Below, in pieces: positions 10,975 through 20,798 of a DNA stretch of 64,000 nt; within the stretch, counting starts at the first letter, position 1, and every line of letters starts with the position of its first letter. Made by a program: the position numbers and the translations under genes. The DNA is taken from positions 2,004,501-2,068,500 of the forward strand of contig JASPKZ010001598.1 in NCBI GenBank assembly GCA_030220185.1, read 5' to 3'. The DNA is from Diploptera punctata. Taxonomy: Eukaryota; Arthropoda; Insecta; Blattodea; Blaberidae. The notes below the pieces were generated by a model, which saw only the letters and a program-made list of their open reading frames with translations, had not been told where the DNA came from and made no database searches.

Positions 10975-11420
10975 TAAAAAACTAAAACAACACGCTTTAT
11001 TAGAAAACCGAACTAAAAAATGAAAAATTATTTTAATTCCCAATACACTTGGGATAAAATTAAAATGGTCAACAAAAAAAATCATCTCCAACACATCTAG
11101 AATAAAACTAGAGTTATCTACAAAAAAAATAATTTTACCATCAAAAGCGTGGGGTACTCTATATCAATTAATATATTTGATAATAAACAGATATTGGTAA
11201 AAGTAAAGTCTCTAAGAAGAAAATGTAAAAACTATAAAAGCACCCCACGCTTTTGATGGTAAAATTATTTTTTTTGTATATAACTCTAGTTTTATTCTAG
11301 ATGTGTTGGAGATGATTTTTTTGTTGACCACTTTAATTTTATCCCAAGCGTGTTGGAAATTAAAATTATTTTTCATTTTTTAGTTCGGTTTTCTAATAAA
11401 GCGTGTTGTTTTAGTTTTTT
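10975..11420. repeat. Large fold-back element
   Basis: Near-perfect inverted arms of about 180 bp (10975-11155 and 11239-11420) around an 83-bp loop. The arms include AACACGCTTTATTAGAAAAC and its complement. There is no coding capacity. This is a MITE-like or inverted-duplication element; no clear target duplication was found. Confidence 0.8.
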
Positions 11421-11546
11421 AAAATTATTATTTATTTTTTTTTTTAGTTTTAATATTTTACAGAATAAGATAAAAATGTAAATATCTTTAAATTCGATAC
11501 TATTGCAGTATGAGCTAAAAGTAATAGGCCTACTCTTCTAAAAAAA

Positions 11547-11645
11547 TCCTCCGGGCCGGATTTGAACCAGCGACCTATGGATTACTGAAATTATGTACCA
11601 CTACAGTCCACGGCTCTACCAACTGAGCTCTTACAACGATTGAGT
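11547..11645 (-). pseudogene. tRNA-Tyr(GTA)-like gene with intron, broken acceptor stem
   Basis: The minus strand reads GCTCAGTTGGTAGAGC (D arm), GTGGA-CTGTAG with anticodon GTA, a short intron of about 18 nt, then TCCAT closing the anticodon stem, and a T arm GCTGG-TTCAAAT-CCGGC. It ends CCGGAGGA followed by T7, a Pol III terminator. The 5' sequence (ATCGTTGTAAGA) cannot pair with CCGGAGG, so the 5' acceptor strand is lost. Most likely a 5'-truncated pseudogene. Confidence 0.65.
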
Positions 11646-11691
11646 AAGAAGTTGATAAGTCTGCAACCTATTATATCGCGGTTTTTATCAT

Positions 11692-12015
11692 TTTGATTTT
11701 CTGCTGATTCTGGCCAGGATTTTAGAAACATTTATGAAATTATTGTATTGTCATTGGTCCTTTACAAGTATACAAAGTTTCAAGTTGATCCAATGATTTT
11801 AAGTGGGTGAAAATCGTGTTGAAAGATTCCGTTACATAATTACACACACTTTTTTTGATTTTCTGATGATTCTGGCCAGGATTTTGAAAAAAAATTATGA
11901 AATTAGTATATTGTCATTGGTCCTTTACAAGTATACAAAGTTTCAAGTCGATCCAATGATTTTAAGTGGGTGAAAATCATGTTGAAAGATTCTGTTACAT
12001 AGATAGATACAGGTC
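11692..12015. repeat. Tandem duplication of a ~162-bp unit
   Basis: Two diverged copies (11692-11853 and 11854-12015). Each contains TTCTGGCCAGGATTTT, GTCATTGGTCCTTTACAAGT and AAGTGGGTGAAAATC. A short tail ending in AATATAAAGCGTG follows. Function unknown; probably the end of a dispersed repeat. Confidence 0.75.
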
Positions 12016-12233
12016 AAGCTAATATAAAGCGTGTAATAAAAAATAGGCCACACTGATGTCATCTATCTGCCCAGTGCAGAACCTGAAGCATAAAAAGTGT
12101 AGTGGGTGGCATTAGAAGATACACACACACACACACACTGGCACAAACTCAGAATTCTGGTTACATGCTTGGCAGCACGTCTACATAGAATTAAGCTACT
12201 AGATTCTCCACACTGCATAGTATGCAAGGACAC

Positions 12234-12926
12234 ATCATCATCATCATCATGAACAAATTCGTTTTAGGCCATGTGGCATGTACGGTAAACCTAGCGAAGA
12301 TGGTCTTGATCTTTCCACCGATGTTTTGGTCTTCCTTGGTCCCTATGTCCAGTTGGGGTATATTGGAATGCCAATTTTGGAAGTCTATTTCTTGCCATTC
12401 TCCTCAGATGATTTTTCCATTCTTGTTGGTATCTTTGTATATCTTCATTTAAACTTGTTACTCCACAAGTTTTCCTCTGATAATAGTGTTCCTTTGGTGA
12501 TCCAGTCTATTAACTCCTAACAATGATCGTAAGAAGCGCATTTGGCTTACTTGAAGTTTATGAGAGTTTCTTTTATTTAAAATCCAAATTTCACTTCCAT
12601 ATTTTAGAGCAGCTTTTGATGTGATGTTATGTAATCTTAGTTTTGTCTCTGTCCTCATCTGTTTACCAAAATGTCTTCGTATTACCCCATTCATTTTATT
12701 ATATTTTTGTAATTTTGAATCAATGTCACTCTTATACTCTGCAAATACACTTCCTAAGTAAGAGAAATCTGACACTTGTTCTATAATTTTTCCATCAATC
12801 TCAATTTTCACCCGTTGTATGTTTTTTCCACACATTGCCATTGTTTTGGATTTTGAAGTGGAAATTTTCACATTATATTTGCTGGCAATTTTGAATAATT
12901 GATACGCTGCTATTTGTAAGCTATCT
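12234..12926 (-). pseudogene. LINE RT C-terminal fragment
   Basis: The minus strand reads DSLQIAAYQLFKIASKYN, KISTSKSKTMAMCGKNIQ, FSYLGSVFAEYKSDIDSK, KYGSEIWILNKRNSHKLQ and LGVNRLDHQRNTIIRGKL. A 2-base insertion relative to the copy at 37916-38450 then causes an early stop. Past it, the other frame continues NEDIQRYQQEWKNHLRRM. The 3' end carries a short (CAT)n tail. Confidence 0.85.
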
Positions 12927-12946
12927 TACAAATAGCAGCGTATCAA
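12899..12946. repeat. 22-bp perfect hairpin at the LINE 5' boundary
   Basis: Arms 12899-12920 and 12925-12946 with a 4-base loop. The first arm is LINE coding sequence (SLQIAAYQ) and the second is its inversion, at the point where the LINE copy ends. Confidence 0.85.
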
Positions 12947-13082
12947 GGACACAAATACGATAAAGAACTCAATGTTCTGTGCTGATCTTCAGAAAATAGT
13001 TGGAACACCATTCCAAATTGCTGAATATTATTGGGATGCCCACAAGCGAATGATGACAAATCAAGAGCTTCAGAACATTTAA

Positions 13083-13113
<31 letters not shown>
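12947..13113 (+). mobile_element. Retroelement 3' end with (TAC)n tail
   Basis: Reads HKYDKELNVLCADLQKIVGT, then EYYWDAHKRMMTNQELQNI, a stop and (ACT)n. A second copy of the last 60 bp with an ACT-type tail is inverted at 40928-40990. This fits a 3'-truncated retroelement family, but the parent is not identified. Confidence 0.5.
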
Positions 13114-13115
<2 letters not shown>

Positions 13116-13719
13116 CTATGACTGCTACATATTATTGCATTTGTATATCTGTTATTTTTATTTCTTTATTCCAATAAACAAGACCAACAATACAATGAAG
13201 AATAGATAATAAAGACAGGTGAAAGCCAATATGAAAAAAAAAAGTGTTACACTCTAATTATAGAATAGGAATGAAGAAATTATATTAGTTACTACATAAG
13301 ACACACATGCCACCAATAAGTAATTAACTCATTAATACCCAGAAAATTAAATTTCATATAATTTTCATGTTAGTCTGCCATGCTTGTTTGCTTATCTACC
13401 TCTTCGACTACAGGTCTTGATTTGAAATGCAGTGGATTTGGAAATTTTAAATTTTTGGTAATTTGCAAGAATCCTATCAGAATTAGTTGCATACATAATA
13501 TAATTAATAATATGGGATTTTAATCATTAATTATAAAGTTATATTTTTTGTCTTTTTGGGTCATATTTAAACACTTTTTAGGCCACAAATCCTTGCATAT
13601 TTAAAAAAAAAATATTTTTAGGTCATAAAAATCTGCCCCTTAATTATAACTATGCAGTGAATTAGCCTGAATAAAAAACCTCTGTGCAAAATTTAACCGA
13701 CATTTAATCCATCCTAGTA
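13116..13719. other. Unassigned AT-rich sequence
   Basis: No supported gene or recognised repeat. Confidence 0.4.
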
Positions 13720-13730
13720 ATAACTGAGTT

Positions 13731-14567
13731 ATTTAACATTTTCCAAACTGTTATTTTAACACAGATCCAATAATGGATCATATTATAATGATATTGTGAT
13801 TGTGGAAAGAAAATTAATGTCTGAACCAGGAATCGAACCGTGGACCTCTCCTTCTCCGTAGGAGTGTGCAGCCCACTACACCATTCTAGACTTGGCACAA
13901 ATATTAACAATTCTTTCCACATATACAAATCTATAATTCTCGTTTCGTCCACTGCCAGGTAGGTGTCACTACCATCGCCAATGGCCATTTACTGCTTATA
14001 AAAGTGGTGGTGTAAAATTTTCAAATATAGATACTTCTAAATGAAGCCGGCCGTAGGCAATGGTAGTGACACCTACCTGGCAGCAGACAAAACGAGAATT
14101 ATAGATGTGTATATGTGGAAAGAATTATTAATGATTGTACCAAGTTTAGAATGGTGTAGTGGGCTGCACACTCCTACAGAGAAGGAAAGGTCCACGGTTC
14201 AATTCCTGGTTCAGACATTAATTTCTCTTTTCACAATATCATTATAATATGATCCATTATTGGAACTGTGTTAAAATAACAGTATTGGAAAATGTTAAAT
14301 AACATCATTTGCTGCTTATAAAAGTGGTGGTGTAAGATTCTCAAATATAGATACTTCTAAACGAAGTCGGCCGTTGGTGTTGGCAGTGTCATCTACCTGG
14401 CAGCAGACGAAACGAGAATTATAGATTTGTATATGTGGAAAGAATTGATAATGATTGTACCAAGTCTAGAATGGTGTAGTGGGCTGCACACTCTACGGAG
14501 AAGGAGAGGTCCACGGTTCGATTCCTGGTTCAGACATTAATTTTTCTTTTCACAATATCATTATAAT
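13731..14567. mobile_element. tRNA-like composite element, 837 bp (subfamily 3)
   Basis: Bracketed by 11-bp repeats ATAACTGAGTT (13720-13730 and 14568-14578). A minus unit with a tRNA-like module (about 13820-13900) is followed by inverted plus units with modules near 14150-14215 and 14465-14535 (GGTGTAGTGGGCTGCACAC and B box GGTTCGATTCC). The tRNA-like head differs from the other composites, but length and inverted layout match 4365-5187 and 21813-22634. Confidence 0.75.
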
Positions 14568-14578
14568 ATAACTGAGTT

Positions 14579-14723
14579 CCCTACTGGATGTCACATTGAG
14601 TCGGAACGCTGACCGCGTACCACGCACTGATATATGTAGGAAAATAAGTGTAACTAAATTAGCATGGCTAACATACCTCCCAATAGGAGGCACCCATGTC
14701 TCAATGAGGGACAAAAGGTATCC

Positions 14724-14754
<31 letters not shown>

Positions 14755-14770
14755 AAGAATGAACTCGTAT
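14579..14770. repeat. Unassigned sequence ending in (AAG)n
   Basis: (AAG)n microsatellite at 14727-14758. The sequence before it may be a LINE 3' end, since LINEs here end in microsatellites, but no protein match is readable. Confidence 0.4.
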
Positions 14771-14789
14771 CTTCTATATATCAACTATT

Positions 14790-14970
14790 TTAGTAGATAC
14801 TGATGATGCTGGGAGGCTGCTAAAATCAAAAGTGTCGCAAAAGACAACAAGTAATAGCACTTATTTCTTCTGCTGATGATGGAAACCAGTTACCAAAAGG
14901 TCTACAGTTCTTAAAAAAATTAACCTAGTTGAGGATGACGGCACCTGCAAGGTATACATTTTAACATTTT
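14790..14970 (+). mobile_element. Dispersed repeat with decayed ribozyme-like core
   Basis: Second copy of the repeat at 62605-62760. Contains CTGCTGATGATGGAAACC and GTTGAGGATGACGGCACC. The ribozyme core of the other copy is broken here (AAAAGG in place of GAAAGA). Confidence 0.5.
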
Positions 14971-15189
14971 ACGTTATATTTATTCTGGATTCTTGTAATG
15001 AAGAATGAAATAGTATATTACAATGCAAGGTTGGGAAGTGGTTTTTATAGAAGTGAGGAAACGTTTAAAAACCGAGCAATAGTGAGGTTTCTAATTTCTG
15101 AGATCCTGTAAAACACTTCACAAACGTGCATTGTACATTATTTTTTGCACAACGGTGTTTTCAAAATAATAAATAATAGTAAAATAATA

Positions 15190-15543
15190 GTCCCGCACTG
15201 TAGCTGAGTAGTTAAGGCAAGAAGCCTTGGTGCAGAGCTACAGGACTTGCGCTGGTTCAAGTCCCCATGGGGGAAGAAATTTTCTCATGGAATTTCGACC
15301 AGTATGAGACCGGTGCCCACCCAGCATCATGAAGCATTTGGGTAACTACAATAAGTAGCAACTCCAGGTTTAGAAGACCAGCTATAACGGCTGGGGGAAC
15401 CAACATGCTGACCACATGTCACCCCTACACTAGCTAGATGATCGTCTACCTCTGTGATGAACACATGTGGATGTGAGGCCAGCAGCCGGCTGGTAGGCCA
15501 AGGGCCTTCTAGGCCTGTCGCACTTGGAGTTAAAAAGTAAAAT
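15190..15543 (+). mobile_element. SINE family 3, full copy
   Basis: tRNA-like head TCCCGCACTGTAGCTGAGTA with B box GGTTCAAGTCCCC. The body includes GAAATTTTCTCATGG and ACAATAAGTAGC and ends near GGCCTGTCGCAC. Other copies: 40366-40698, 42143-42485 and 49355-49632. Confidence 0.85.
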
Positions 15544-15545
15544 AA

Positions 15546-16055
15546 CATCTTTGTCGGAAATATTTGCGTTCATTATAAACAACTGAGTAGCGTTAACAGT
15601 GTGGGCAATGTTTATTAGTTGAGACTAGAGCAGGCCATGACACCAATCAGTCATAAAAAGGGGCAAGTATGTATTTATTATTTTACATTGTTTTAAATAA
15701 AGTTCAGCTAATCTAAAATGCAGTGATTTGTTTCGTATAATGTATATTAACACTACCTTTTGGACATATTTTTGTATATACATTGTACGTAGTATACATA
15801 AAAGGCAGTGGTTTTACTTCCCGCACGAGGTTTGTAATACGTAATATTACAGTGTAGTTATTTAGGTTGGCAAGCCCGAAATGTACGAAGTTAAACTTTC
15901 AATTATAGTTGCCATTATAGTAAGTACGACAAAACGCACTATCGCAAAAAAAAAAATTGTGAATAAAATATATGCTGGGCAGTAATGTGTTAAGAAGCTA
16001 AACTTACCTAAAAGCATGAGTTGAGCCAGTTTAGTGGGTTTATTGTTAGTTGGAG
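15546..16055. other. Possible 3' UTR of the collagen gene and flanking sequence
   Basis: On the minus strand an AATAAA signal lies at 16039-16044, only 12 bases after the presumed stop codon at 16056. No other feature was seen down to the SINE. Confidence 0.3.
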
Positions 16056-16217
16056 TTATTTTTTCCCTGCAGAACTTGTAGCTTGATAGTTATTTGGATC
16101 TGGGTATTCGTCATACTCCTCCTCCCCCTCATCATAATCACTTTCTCCTGGGGGTTCTAGGGTTGCAGGTAGGTATTGTGATGGGGTTGACAGTGTTGTA
16201 AGTGCAGGAGAATATTC
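16056..16217 (-). CDS. Presumed terminal exon of the collagen gene
   Basis: A 162-base exon (53 codons plus stop). It is preceded on the minus strand by a strong acceptor, a pyrimidine-rich tract ending CTTGCTGTCCAG. It starts in phase 0 with EYSPALTTLSTPSQYLPATL, then an acidic, tyrosine-rich stretch (GESDYDEGEEEYDEYPD), and ends ATSSAGKK before the stop. Phase and strand match the collagen exons upstream, the nearest being 24718-24852, whose donor also needs a phase-0 partner. The link is inference from phase and signals; the intron would be 8.5 kb. It could instead belong to another gene. Confidence 0.5.
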   Translation of the reverse strand, partial: EYSPALTTLSTPSQYLPATLEPPGESDYDEGEEEYDEYPDPNNYQATSSAGKK

Positions 16218-16479
16218 CTGGACAGCAAGCAAAAACAAGCAGTTAGTAATGCACTACCCTGCACCTACGGATGAGAGAGGCTAGGGATCAAACTATACTC
16301 TTCAGATATGATAGGATAAGGAGGGACTCAACTCCATGATGGACCACCTTTTAAGATAACAAACATACAAAAATCAAAGACACATTAAACCTAATTTAAA
16401 TCTAAGCATTCAAAATATAATTAATAGTGAGTGGAAAACATATTTTTATCGACTCACCTCATACATTTTCAAATTTCTT

Positions 16480-16522
16480 TGATACCGACGGTTTCAGACA
16501 ATATCATGTCCCTCTTCAGTCA
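16480..16522 (-). ncRNA. Hammerhead ribozyme motif
   Basis: Core CTGAAGA at 16513-16519, one G, stem II GGACA/TGTCT, GAA, stem III ACC/GGT with loop GTC, A17, stem I TCA/TGA. In this reading frame the PLE ORF ends on the TGA just before GAAAC. Confidence 0.75.
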
Positions 16523-16747
16523 TGGCTTCCACTAATGAAATTCTGTGATTGTTGATTTATTTAATGACATCACCTCTTGTGCTGCTATCTTTCGTTGGGA
16601 TTATAAACTTTGTAATTTTAAATTTTTATTTACCGCAATATCGAAATTCATAGATCGATATTTATTCTTCTGAATGAATATCATTTCCCAAATTGTCAAT
16701 TCCAACGGTTTATCCAATTGTTTCAAAAGTTGGTTGGTATCTAATGT

Positions 16748-17232
16748 CGAGCACTTGATAATGAAATCATTCGCTCTCTTGCACTCCAATATTTAGCAGA
16801 AAGACTGGTCTCTTCTACAAAAGCTGGACAACGGAGGAGATGGTTTCTTTCCATATCTTCATTTAAATTGCAAAAAGGGCATTTAGGTGAATCTGTTATG
16901 CCAATTCTGTGTAGGTGTTTATTCAAGCAGTCATGTCCCGTTAGCAGTCTGAATGTTGCTACTGCAGATTTTCTTTGTAATGTAGTAATGTCATAAGCTT
17001 GTAGATTTTCCCATTCCTTTCCAGATGTTTTGGTGGTGTATTCTTCTCTAAGTTTATTGATGTATTTATTTGAGATAATTCTTTTGATAGAGTGAAAGGA
17101 AACTGGAGCAGAAGTTGGGTTTGAAACAATTTTGCTACCCTTCTTGGCTAGAAAATTGGCTATTTCATTGCCTGTCACTCCACAATGGGCCGGAATCCAT
17201 TGAAATACAACTTTTTTATGTAGACGGGATAG
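16748..17232 (-). pseudogene. LINE RNase H and C-terminus inserted in a PLE
   Basis: Second copy of the family at 1-1200. Reads LHKKVVFQWIPAHCGVTGNE through LAKKGSKIVSNPTSAPVSF, KSAVATFRLLTGHDCLNKHL and the Cys/His motif CPFCNLNEDMERNHLLRC. It joins in frame to PLE codons at its upstream side, making one 214-residue chimeric ORF (16741-17385). No clear target duplication was found. Confidence 0.85.
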
Positions 17233-17690
17233 TTTCACCTCTTTTTCAATTTTATGATGTTCACAATTTTTAATATTTCTAAAATGTTCTTGAGTGCGTG
17301 TTTCCAAATTCCTTTTTGTTTTTCCTATTAATGATTGTAGCAAAGTATACATAGGAAAAACAAAAAGGAATTTGGAGACACGCACTAAAGAACATTTTCG
17401 AAATATTAAAAATTGTGAAATTGAAAAATCAGCAATTGCTGTACATAGTTTGCTAGAACATCATAAAATTGAAAAAGAGGCAAAACTTTTGAAACAATTG
17501 GATAAACCGTTGGAATTGACAATTTGGGAAAAGATATTCATTCAGAAGAATAAATATCGATCTATGAATTTCGATATTCCGGTGGATAAAAATTTAATTA
17601 CAAAGTTTATAATCCCAATGAAAGATGGCAGCACAAAAGGTGATTTCATTAGAGAAATCAACAATCACGGAATTTCATCAGTGGAAGCCA

Positions 17691-17733
17691 TGATTGAAGA
17701 GGGACATGATATTGTCTGAAACCGTCGGTATCA
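17691..17733 (+). ncRNA. Hammerhead-like motif, C3 changed
   Basis: Inverted partner of 16480-16522 with TTGAAGA in place of CTGAAGA. Stem II GGACA/TGTCT and ACCGTCGGTA are retained. Confidence 0.6.
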
Positions 17734-18015
17734 AAGAAATTTGAAAATGTATGAGGTGAGTCGATAAAAATATGTTTTCCACTCACTATTAATGATATAA
17801 CCTCATAATGTTTACTTCCCAATATTAATTTTAAAAAAATATATATATAAATAATATTTTTATTTTAGAAAAATAAAAGTCGGGGATCTGGGGTTCAACT
17901 CCCAGTTCAAACACAATTTTTCTTTTTTATTTAACTTTTACAGCAATTAATCACTATGAGGTTTAATTTATGGTAAAATCAAATATTTCTTACCTCTCGT
18001 CATACAAATCTTCTA

Positions 18016-18060
18016 AGTAGATCGCGATTTCGAGACCATAATGGTCTCATCTTCAGTACT
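18016..18060 (-). ncRNA. Hammerhead ribozyme motif, all helices intact
   Basis: Best preserved of its subfamily. Stem I AGTA/TACT, core CTGAAGA (18050-18056), one T, stem II GAGACC/GGTCTC, GAA, stem III palindrome ATCGCGAT, C17 at 18020. Predicted cleavage after C17. Activity is inferred from sequence only. Confidence 0.85.
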
Positions 18061-18175
18061 ATTTTGGCGACTGATGTTATGTCGATCGGAAGAAACTCTT
18101 CTTCTTCCCATCGGTCCACCAACAGAGGGAAGAAGAAGAGTTTCTTCCGATCGACATAACATCAGTCGCCAAAAT

Positions 18176-18220
18176 AGTACTGAAGATGAGACCGTTATGG
18201 TCTCGAAATCGCAATCTACT
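18176..18220 (+). ncRNA. Hammerhead ribozyme motif
   Basis: Inverted partner. AGTA/TACT, CTGAAGA, GAGACC/GGTCTC, GAA, stem III ATCGCAAT (one change from the palindrome), C17. Confidence 0.75.
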
Positions 18221-18354
18221 TAGGAGATTTGTATGAGGAGAGGTAAGAAACATTTGATTTTACCATAATTTTTCTTTCTAAAATAAAACTATATACAAAT
18301 CTGGAAAATGTTAATTTAAAATATAACATTTTCTGAGAAATGTAGCTGGCTGCA

Positions 18355-18635
18355 AACTTCTAAATAAAAGAAGAAGTGAAGTTATTAGAAATGAGCTAAA
18401 TATTTTTAAACTTTTAGATAAAATAAAACAATCTAGAAAAAAACTAGAAAGGACATGCCCAAAGAATGAAAGATTGAACACATACCAAAAAATGATACTT
18501 AATTACAAACCAAAAGGAGACAGGAATGTTGGTTGACCGAAAAAGAGATGGATTCAACTTTTTGAATGAGAATCTAGGAGACTGGAATAAGTCACATGGG
18601 CTTAATCTGTGAATGTTGATGATGGTGATGAAAAA
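18355..18635 (+). pseudogene. LINE 3' end with (GATGAT)n tail
   Basis: Decayed copy of the LINE family at 8941-10105 (K.KPKGDRNVG-like stretch, GGCTTAATCTGTGAATG, GATGATGGTGATG tail). Confidence 0.6.
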
Positions 18636-18699
18636 AAAAACATCAACATAAATTAATGTTGAGTTGTTTTTGACTCACCTCATACTTCTTAACTCCCTT

Positions 18700-18742
18700 A
18701 CATACCCGGGTTTCATCACTGTATTTGTGACATCCTCAATGC
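18700..18742 (-). ncRNA. Hammerhead variant, TTGAGGA core
   Basis: TTGAGGA (18733-18739), one T, stem II GTCAC/GTGAT, GAA, stem III palindrome ACCCGGGT, A17, stem I TGT/GCA. Position 3 is U, giving a U-G 3-8 pair. Confidence 0.65.
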
Positions 18743-19000
18743 TGTAACATGTAATTTTTTTAAAAAATAATAAAAAAAAATTAAATTTAAATTTAAAAAA
18801 AATATTTAAAAAAAAAAAAAAGGAACTCACAATTTGGGAATAATTTACATATGCAAGAATAAAAACATAACTGTGAATTTTGAAATACCCGGTGATAAGG
18901 AGAGGAGATTGATTTGGAAGTTCGTCGGTCAGCCATCAGATGGCATGGAGGTCAGTATGCAGGAGAGGAGGCCATTGGACGTCAGTTGCAAATGTGATTC

Positions 19001-19045
19001 AGCATTGAGAATGTTACAAATGTAGTGATGCAACCCGGGTATGCA
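19001..19045 (+). ncRNA. Hammerhead variant relic, TTGAGAA core
   Basis: TTGAGAA (19005-19011), stem II GTTAC/GTGAT, GCAA in place of GAAA, stem III ACCCGGGT. Confidence 0.5.
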
Positions 19046-19159
19046 AGGGAGTTAAGAAGTATGACGTGAGTTAAAAACAACTCAACATTAATTAAAGAAA
19101 CCTCATAGTGTTATTTCCTACCTACATAACTTAATTAACATAAATACTACTTTATAAAC

Positions 19160-19600
19160 GAATCAGATTAAATGTTTTTACATTTCACCTCACAAAGTTC
19201 CATGTTTTCAGAAACCAGTTTCAAAAGCCATTTGGCTTCATATTCAGTCAAACTCCAACAGTTGAAATTTTGCTGATACCTCCATCTTCCAAACTGCCAC
19301 CTGGTATCCATTTTATGAACTTGAAGATTAAATTTTGCACCTCAAAATTTAATCTCCAAGTTCTTAAAATTGACATCAGATGGTAGTTTGGAAGATAATG
19401 GTAATAGCAAATTTTCAACAGTTGAAGTTTGACTGAAGATGAAACCAAATGGCCTTTGAAACTGGTATCATGAAAACATGTAACTTTATGAGGTGAGATG
19501 TAAAAATATTTTATTCAACTCATTTATGAATTGAAAATTACCTTATAGTATTACTTCCCACTGTAATTTTGATTAAATAAATAATATTCTAAGGAAAAAT
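19160..19600. mobile_element. Penelope-like fold-back
   Basis: Inverted arms with the outer signatures TTTCACCTCACAAAG and TTTATGAGGTGAGATG and a decayed PLE tail (KFIKWIPGGSLEDGG on the minus strand). Two ribozyme motifs (19209-19251 minus, with CTGAATA; 19429-19471 plus). Confidence 0.7.
19429..19471 (+). ncRNA. Hammerhead ribozyme motif
   Basis: CTGAAGA (19433-19439), one T, imperfect stem II, GAA, stem III AC/GT from ACTGGT, A17. The minus partner has a perfect six-pair stem II GAAGCC/GGCTTT but a changed core (CTGAATA). Confidence 0.55.
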
Positions 19601-19634
19601 CCATAGGACAGTTGCCAGAATAGATTACATTAAT

Positions 19635-20195
19635 TTAGAAATAAACAAATAACACTGGTCAACATGATTTTTGTCTCATGAGTACCAATAGTTGTACTTA
19701 ATACAGTTTTTTATCGTGTTTTCAAATATGTATTCGGAATTTCTCCATCACACACAGTTTTTTTTATTTCAATTTCAATTAATGGATTTATATAATTAAT
19801 TTTTTAATAAACATTTTTTCGTCCATTTGTCCATTGTAAAATAAAACCAAATGAGCTAACTCAGGAGATTTCAGCTACGAAAAAGAGATATCAAGGCAAA
19901 TAGAATCCTAATATGCTGGCTGATTATTGTTGGACCATCAAGAGGGATGCTCCACAGGCAAAAATAACAGAAAATCGTCATTTCTTAGTTTCTAGGTGAG
20001 TCTGAATGTTCGAATATTGTGTAGTTACGAATGTAGAAAATATTAAAGTATTTGAAATTATAAATTCCTGTCTCTTGGAAACCTTGCGTGATGGAGAAAA
20101 ACCAATATCATATTTGAATTCAGGAGAAAAAAATACTATCAGAATCACATATTTTTCTTTCTGAGACAAAAAAAAAGTTTCTTGTTTGTTGCTCA
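19635..20195 (+). repeat. Dispersed repeat R1, diverged copy
   Basis: Matches 33650-34205 over most of its length (CTGGTCAACATGATTTTTGT, then AGGAGATTTCAGCTA and ATATGCTGGCTGATTATTG). It has a deletion and a stop in the coding remnant relative to the other copy. Confidence 0.7.
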
Positions 20196-20199
20196 GTGT

Positions 20200-20520
20200 A
20201 ATTTTACACAGCTAAGCTAGCACAATTTATGTAGTTGCTCTTATCCAAAGCACAGAGCCTCAATGAAGCAGCTCCAGAGCAGCTTCCAAAACCTTTAACT
20301 CTCTCCATGTCTTTCCTTCCCTTGTGGCTTCCTCCTCCATGACAGTCTTGGTCTTCCTCTTTTTTTCCTGGCTCTGAAGATTCCAAAACAGGGCCCTGAA
20401 CCTCTCTATCTCCATAGCATTTTGATTCATCCTAAGAGTATGGTCAATCCATCCCCATTTCCTGCTCTTTATTTTGATATCAACGAGAGTACAATTTATA
20501 ATAAAGAGAAAATTATTTTT
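20200..20520 (-). pseudogene. LINE 3' end relic
   Basis: The minus strand reads IKSRKWGWIDHTLRMNQ, FRALFWNLQSQEKKRKTKTV and GKTWRELKVLEAALELLH, a stop, then GSVLWIRA. This follows the GH.LR...W.PQGKRKRGRP..TWRR pattern of LINE C-termini. Confidence 0.65.
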
Positions 20521-20798
20521 TCTTTACTATAAACTGTAGTAGCTTCGCTGTGTATAATAATGTGATTCAGGCAGATATTTTTCTCTTTAATAAAATTAAA
20601 ATGAGTTGTAGATCATCTCATCTCATACATTCTGTGTTCTTAAGGGGGGCGATGGGTGAAATTTCAATTTTCTACATTTTTTTGAGCTAGAGACTTGATT
20701 TTTTGTACAAACATTCACTGTATGATACAAAATGATGTGTTTTAAGTTTCATTCTTGTGAGACACTTATTTTATGAGTTATTAAATATTATATTTTAA

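Larger units (their letters stand above)
16440..17825. mobile_element. Penelope-like fold-back with LINE insertion in the left arm
   Basis: Inverted arms around about 17335. The right arm (plus, ORF to 17719) reads VYIGKTKRNLETRTKEHFRN, EIEKSAIAVHSLLEHHKIEK, LELTIWEKIFIQKNKY and MNFDIPVDKNLITKFI. The GIY-YIG domain begins mid-motif. The left arm carries the same sequence on the minus strand, interrupted by the LINE at 16748-17232. Each arm ends with a hammerhead motif and TATGAGGTGAGT. Confidence 0.85.
17936..18266. mobile_element. Penelope-like fold-back, ATCGCGAT subfamily
   Basis: 331 bp bracketed by the 11-bp repeat AATTTTTCTTT (17925-17935 and 18267-18277). A palindrome centred near 18115 in which each arm has the PLE tail (FRS-type peptide, plus: ISRQNSTEDETVMVSKSQ) and a hammerhead. 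The outer boxes are ATCACTATGAGG and GAGGAGAGGTAAGAAAC. Confidence 0.85.
17862..18295 (+). mobile_element. Small tRNA-like element split by a PLE
   Basis: A short element with fold-back ends (TATTTTAGAAA / TTTCTAAAATA) containing a B-box-like GGGGTTCAACTCCC and then CACAATTTTTCTTT. A PLE (17936-18266) is inserted in the T-rich stretch. Confidence 0.6.
18654..19136 (+). mobile_element. Penelope-like element, U3 ribozyme lineage
   Basis: Direct repeat AACATAAAT at 18645-18653 and 19137-19145. The plus strand (18822-19025) reads the endonuclease C-terminus: VNFEIPGDKERRLIWKFVGQ, then PSDGMEVSMQERRPLDVSC. Ribozyme motifs lie in both arms. Confidence 0.75.

Noticed and set aside
13082..13113. CRISPR-like short repeats
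   Set aside because: A simple (ACT)n tract. No spacer-repeat arrays anywhere in the window.
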